Origin: Deltaproteobacteria bacterium
GTDB lineage: Bacteria; Desulfobacterota; Desulfobaccia; Desulfobaccales; 0-14-0-80-60-11
Reading direction: 5' to 3'
DNA: 5,744 bases
NCBI GenBank assembly: GCA_021817645.1
Contig: JAKAGH010000214.1
Coordinates: forward strand, 1 to 5,744
The position numbers were made by a program, and so were the translations under genes. Below, one piece after another: positions 5,352 to 5,744 of the stretch; positions within the stretch are counted from its first letter, which is position 1; every line of letters begins with the position of its first letter. The notes under the pieces are model-generated. The model was not told where the DNA came from and ran no database searches. It was given only the letters and a program-made list of their open reading frames with translations.

Positions 5352-5744
5352 TTAGGCTTCAATCTTATCCGCAGCCGCCGGGCCCCGCCGCCGGAAAAGG
5401 CCCCCGGCTTTTTGTTTGAAGGACTCCATGTAGAGGTAAAATACCGGCGTGATATAGAGGGTTAAAAGCTGGGAGACCAGGAGCCCCCCCACCACCGCCA
5501 GCCCCAGAGGGCGCCGGCATTCCGCGCCCGCGCCCAGGCCCAAAGCGATGGGCAGCGAGCCCATGAGCGCGGCCATGGTGGTCATCATGATGGGCCGGAA
5601 GCGGATCAAAGCCCCGGAATAGATGGCCTCCAGGGGCGATTTTCCCTCTTTTCTCTGGGCCTCCAACGCGAAGTCGATCATCATAATGGCGTTTTTCTTG
5701 ACGATACCCACCAGCATAATGATGCCCACGAAGCCGTAGATATC
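5352..5744 (-). CDS. RND efflux transporter, C-terminal part (MdtB/MdtC-like), cut by the window edge
   Basis: These are the last 130 codons of an inner-membrane proton-driven RND pump, whose full length is usually just over 1,000 residues. The fragment contains VGIVKKNAIMMIDFALEA, the RFRPIMMTT loop, the PLGLAVVGG segment and the final helix LLTLYITPVFYLY. These match the last transmembrane helices of the AcrB/MdtB/MdtC family, closest in wording to MdtB/MdtC. The tail after it is short and basic (FRRRGPAAADKIEA). The reading frame is open to the window end, so the GTG at 5729 is internal and the gene begins further right. It would export drugs, bile-salt-like compounds or similar substrates with a periplasmic adaptor and an outer-membrane channel. 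It is separated from the hydrogenase genes by a long gap and is probably unrelated to them. Confidence 0.93.
   Translation of the reverse strand, partial: DIYGFVGIIMLVGIVKKNAIMMIDFALEAQRKEGKSPLEAIYSGALIRFRPIMMTTMAALMGSLPIALGLGAGAECRRPLGLAVVGGLLVSQLLTLYITPVFYLYMESFKQKAGGLFRRRGPAAADKIEA

Overview
The window looks like a piece of a bacterial chromosome with GC-rich genes and AT-rich intergenic DNA. It carries uptake [NiFe]-hydrogenase genes, a Cache-HAMP-class III cyclase sensor and the end of an RND efflux pump. This mix, and the wording of the hydrogenase motifs, suggest a Desulfobacterota-like (former Deltaproteobacteria) anaerobe. That placement is inferred from familiarity with the protein families, not from a search.

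Layout from left to right: a C-rich stretch with G-quadruplex potential on the minus strand (1-23); hypE on the plus strand (106-1104); a short convergent gap with a GC hairpin; a membrane-bound nucleotide-cyclase-type sensor on the minus strand (1163-2788) with its own good sigma70-like promoter (2831-2859); then a minus-strand hydrogenase cluster. In transcription order this cluster is a short Tat-signal-like ORF (4853-4659), a hydrogenase structural gene (4655-3633), a perfect 13-bp intercistronic hairpin (3591-3623) and a HyaD/HybD-type maturation protease (3564-3076). Upstream of the cluster lies a 498-base AT-rich gap with palindromes and a candidate promoter. The right edge holds the C-terminal 130 codons of an MdtB/MdtC-like RND transporter on the minus strand.

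The most striking feature is the hydrogenase structural gene. It begins as a normal Tat-exported [NiFe]-hydrogenase small subunit: twin-arginine signal, the four proximal-cluster cysteines and the distal-cluster His/Cys set. At about residue 247 it switches, in frame, to the C-terminal end of the large subunit, with the DPCLSCAVH active-site motif. A 54-residue tail follows, of which the last 40 residues are strongly His-rich. The medial-cluster end of the small subunit and the whole N-terminal and central part of the large subunit, including its first CxxC pair, are absent. The switch point sits in the loop of an 11-bp inverted repeat. The likeliest readings are an in-frame deletion joining the two adjacent structural genes, or an assembly or sequencing collapse. 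A genuine functional fusion is less likely, because half of the Ni ligands are missing.

In an intact locus the parts would work together as follows. HypE supplies the cyanide ligands of the active-site iron. The small and large subunits form the exported enzyme, and the HyaD-type protease trims the large-subunit tail after nickel insertion. The cyclase-like sensor between these genes is probably independent. Its catalytic domain keeps the metal aspartates but lacks the usual substrate-specifying residues, so its product cannot be assigned.
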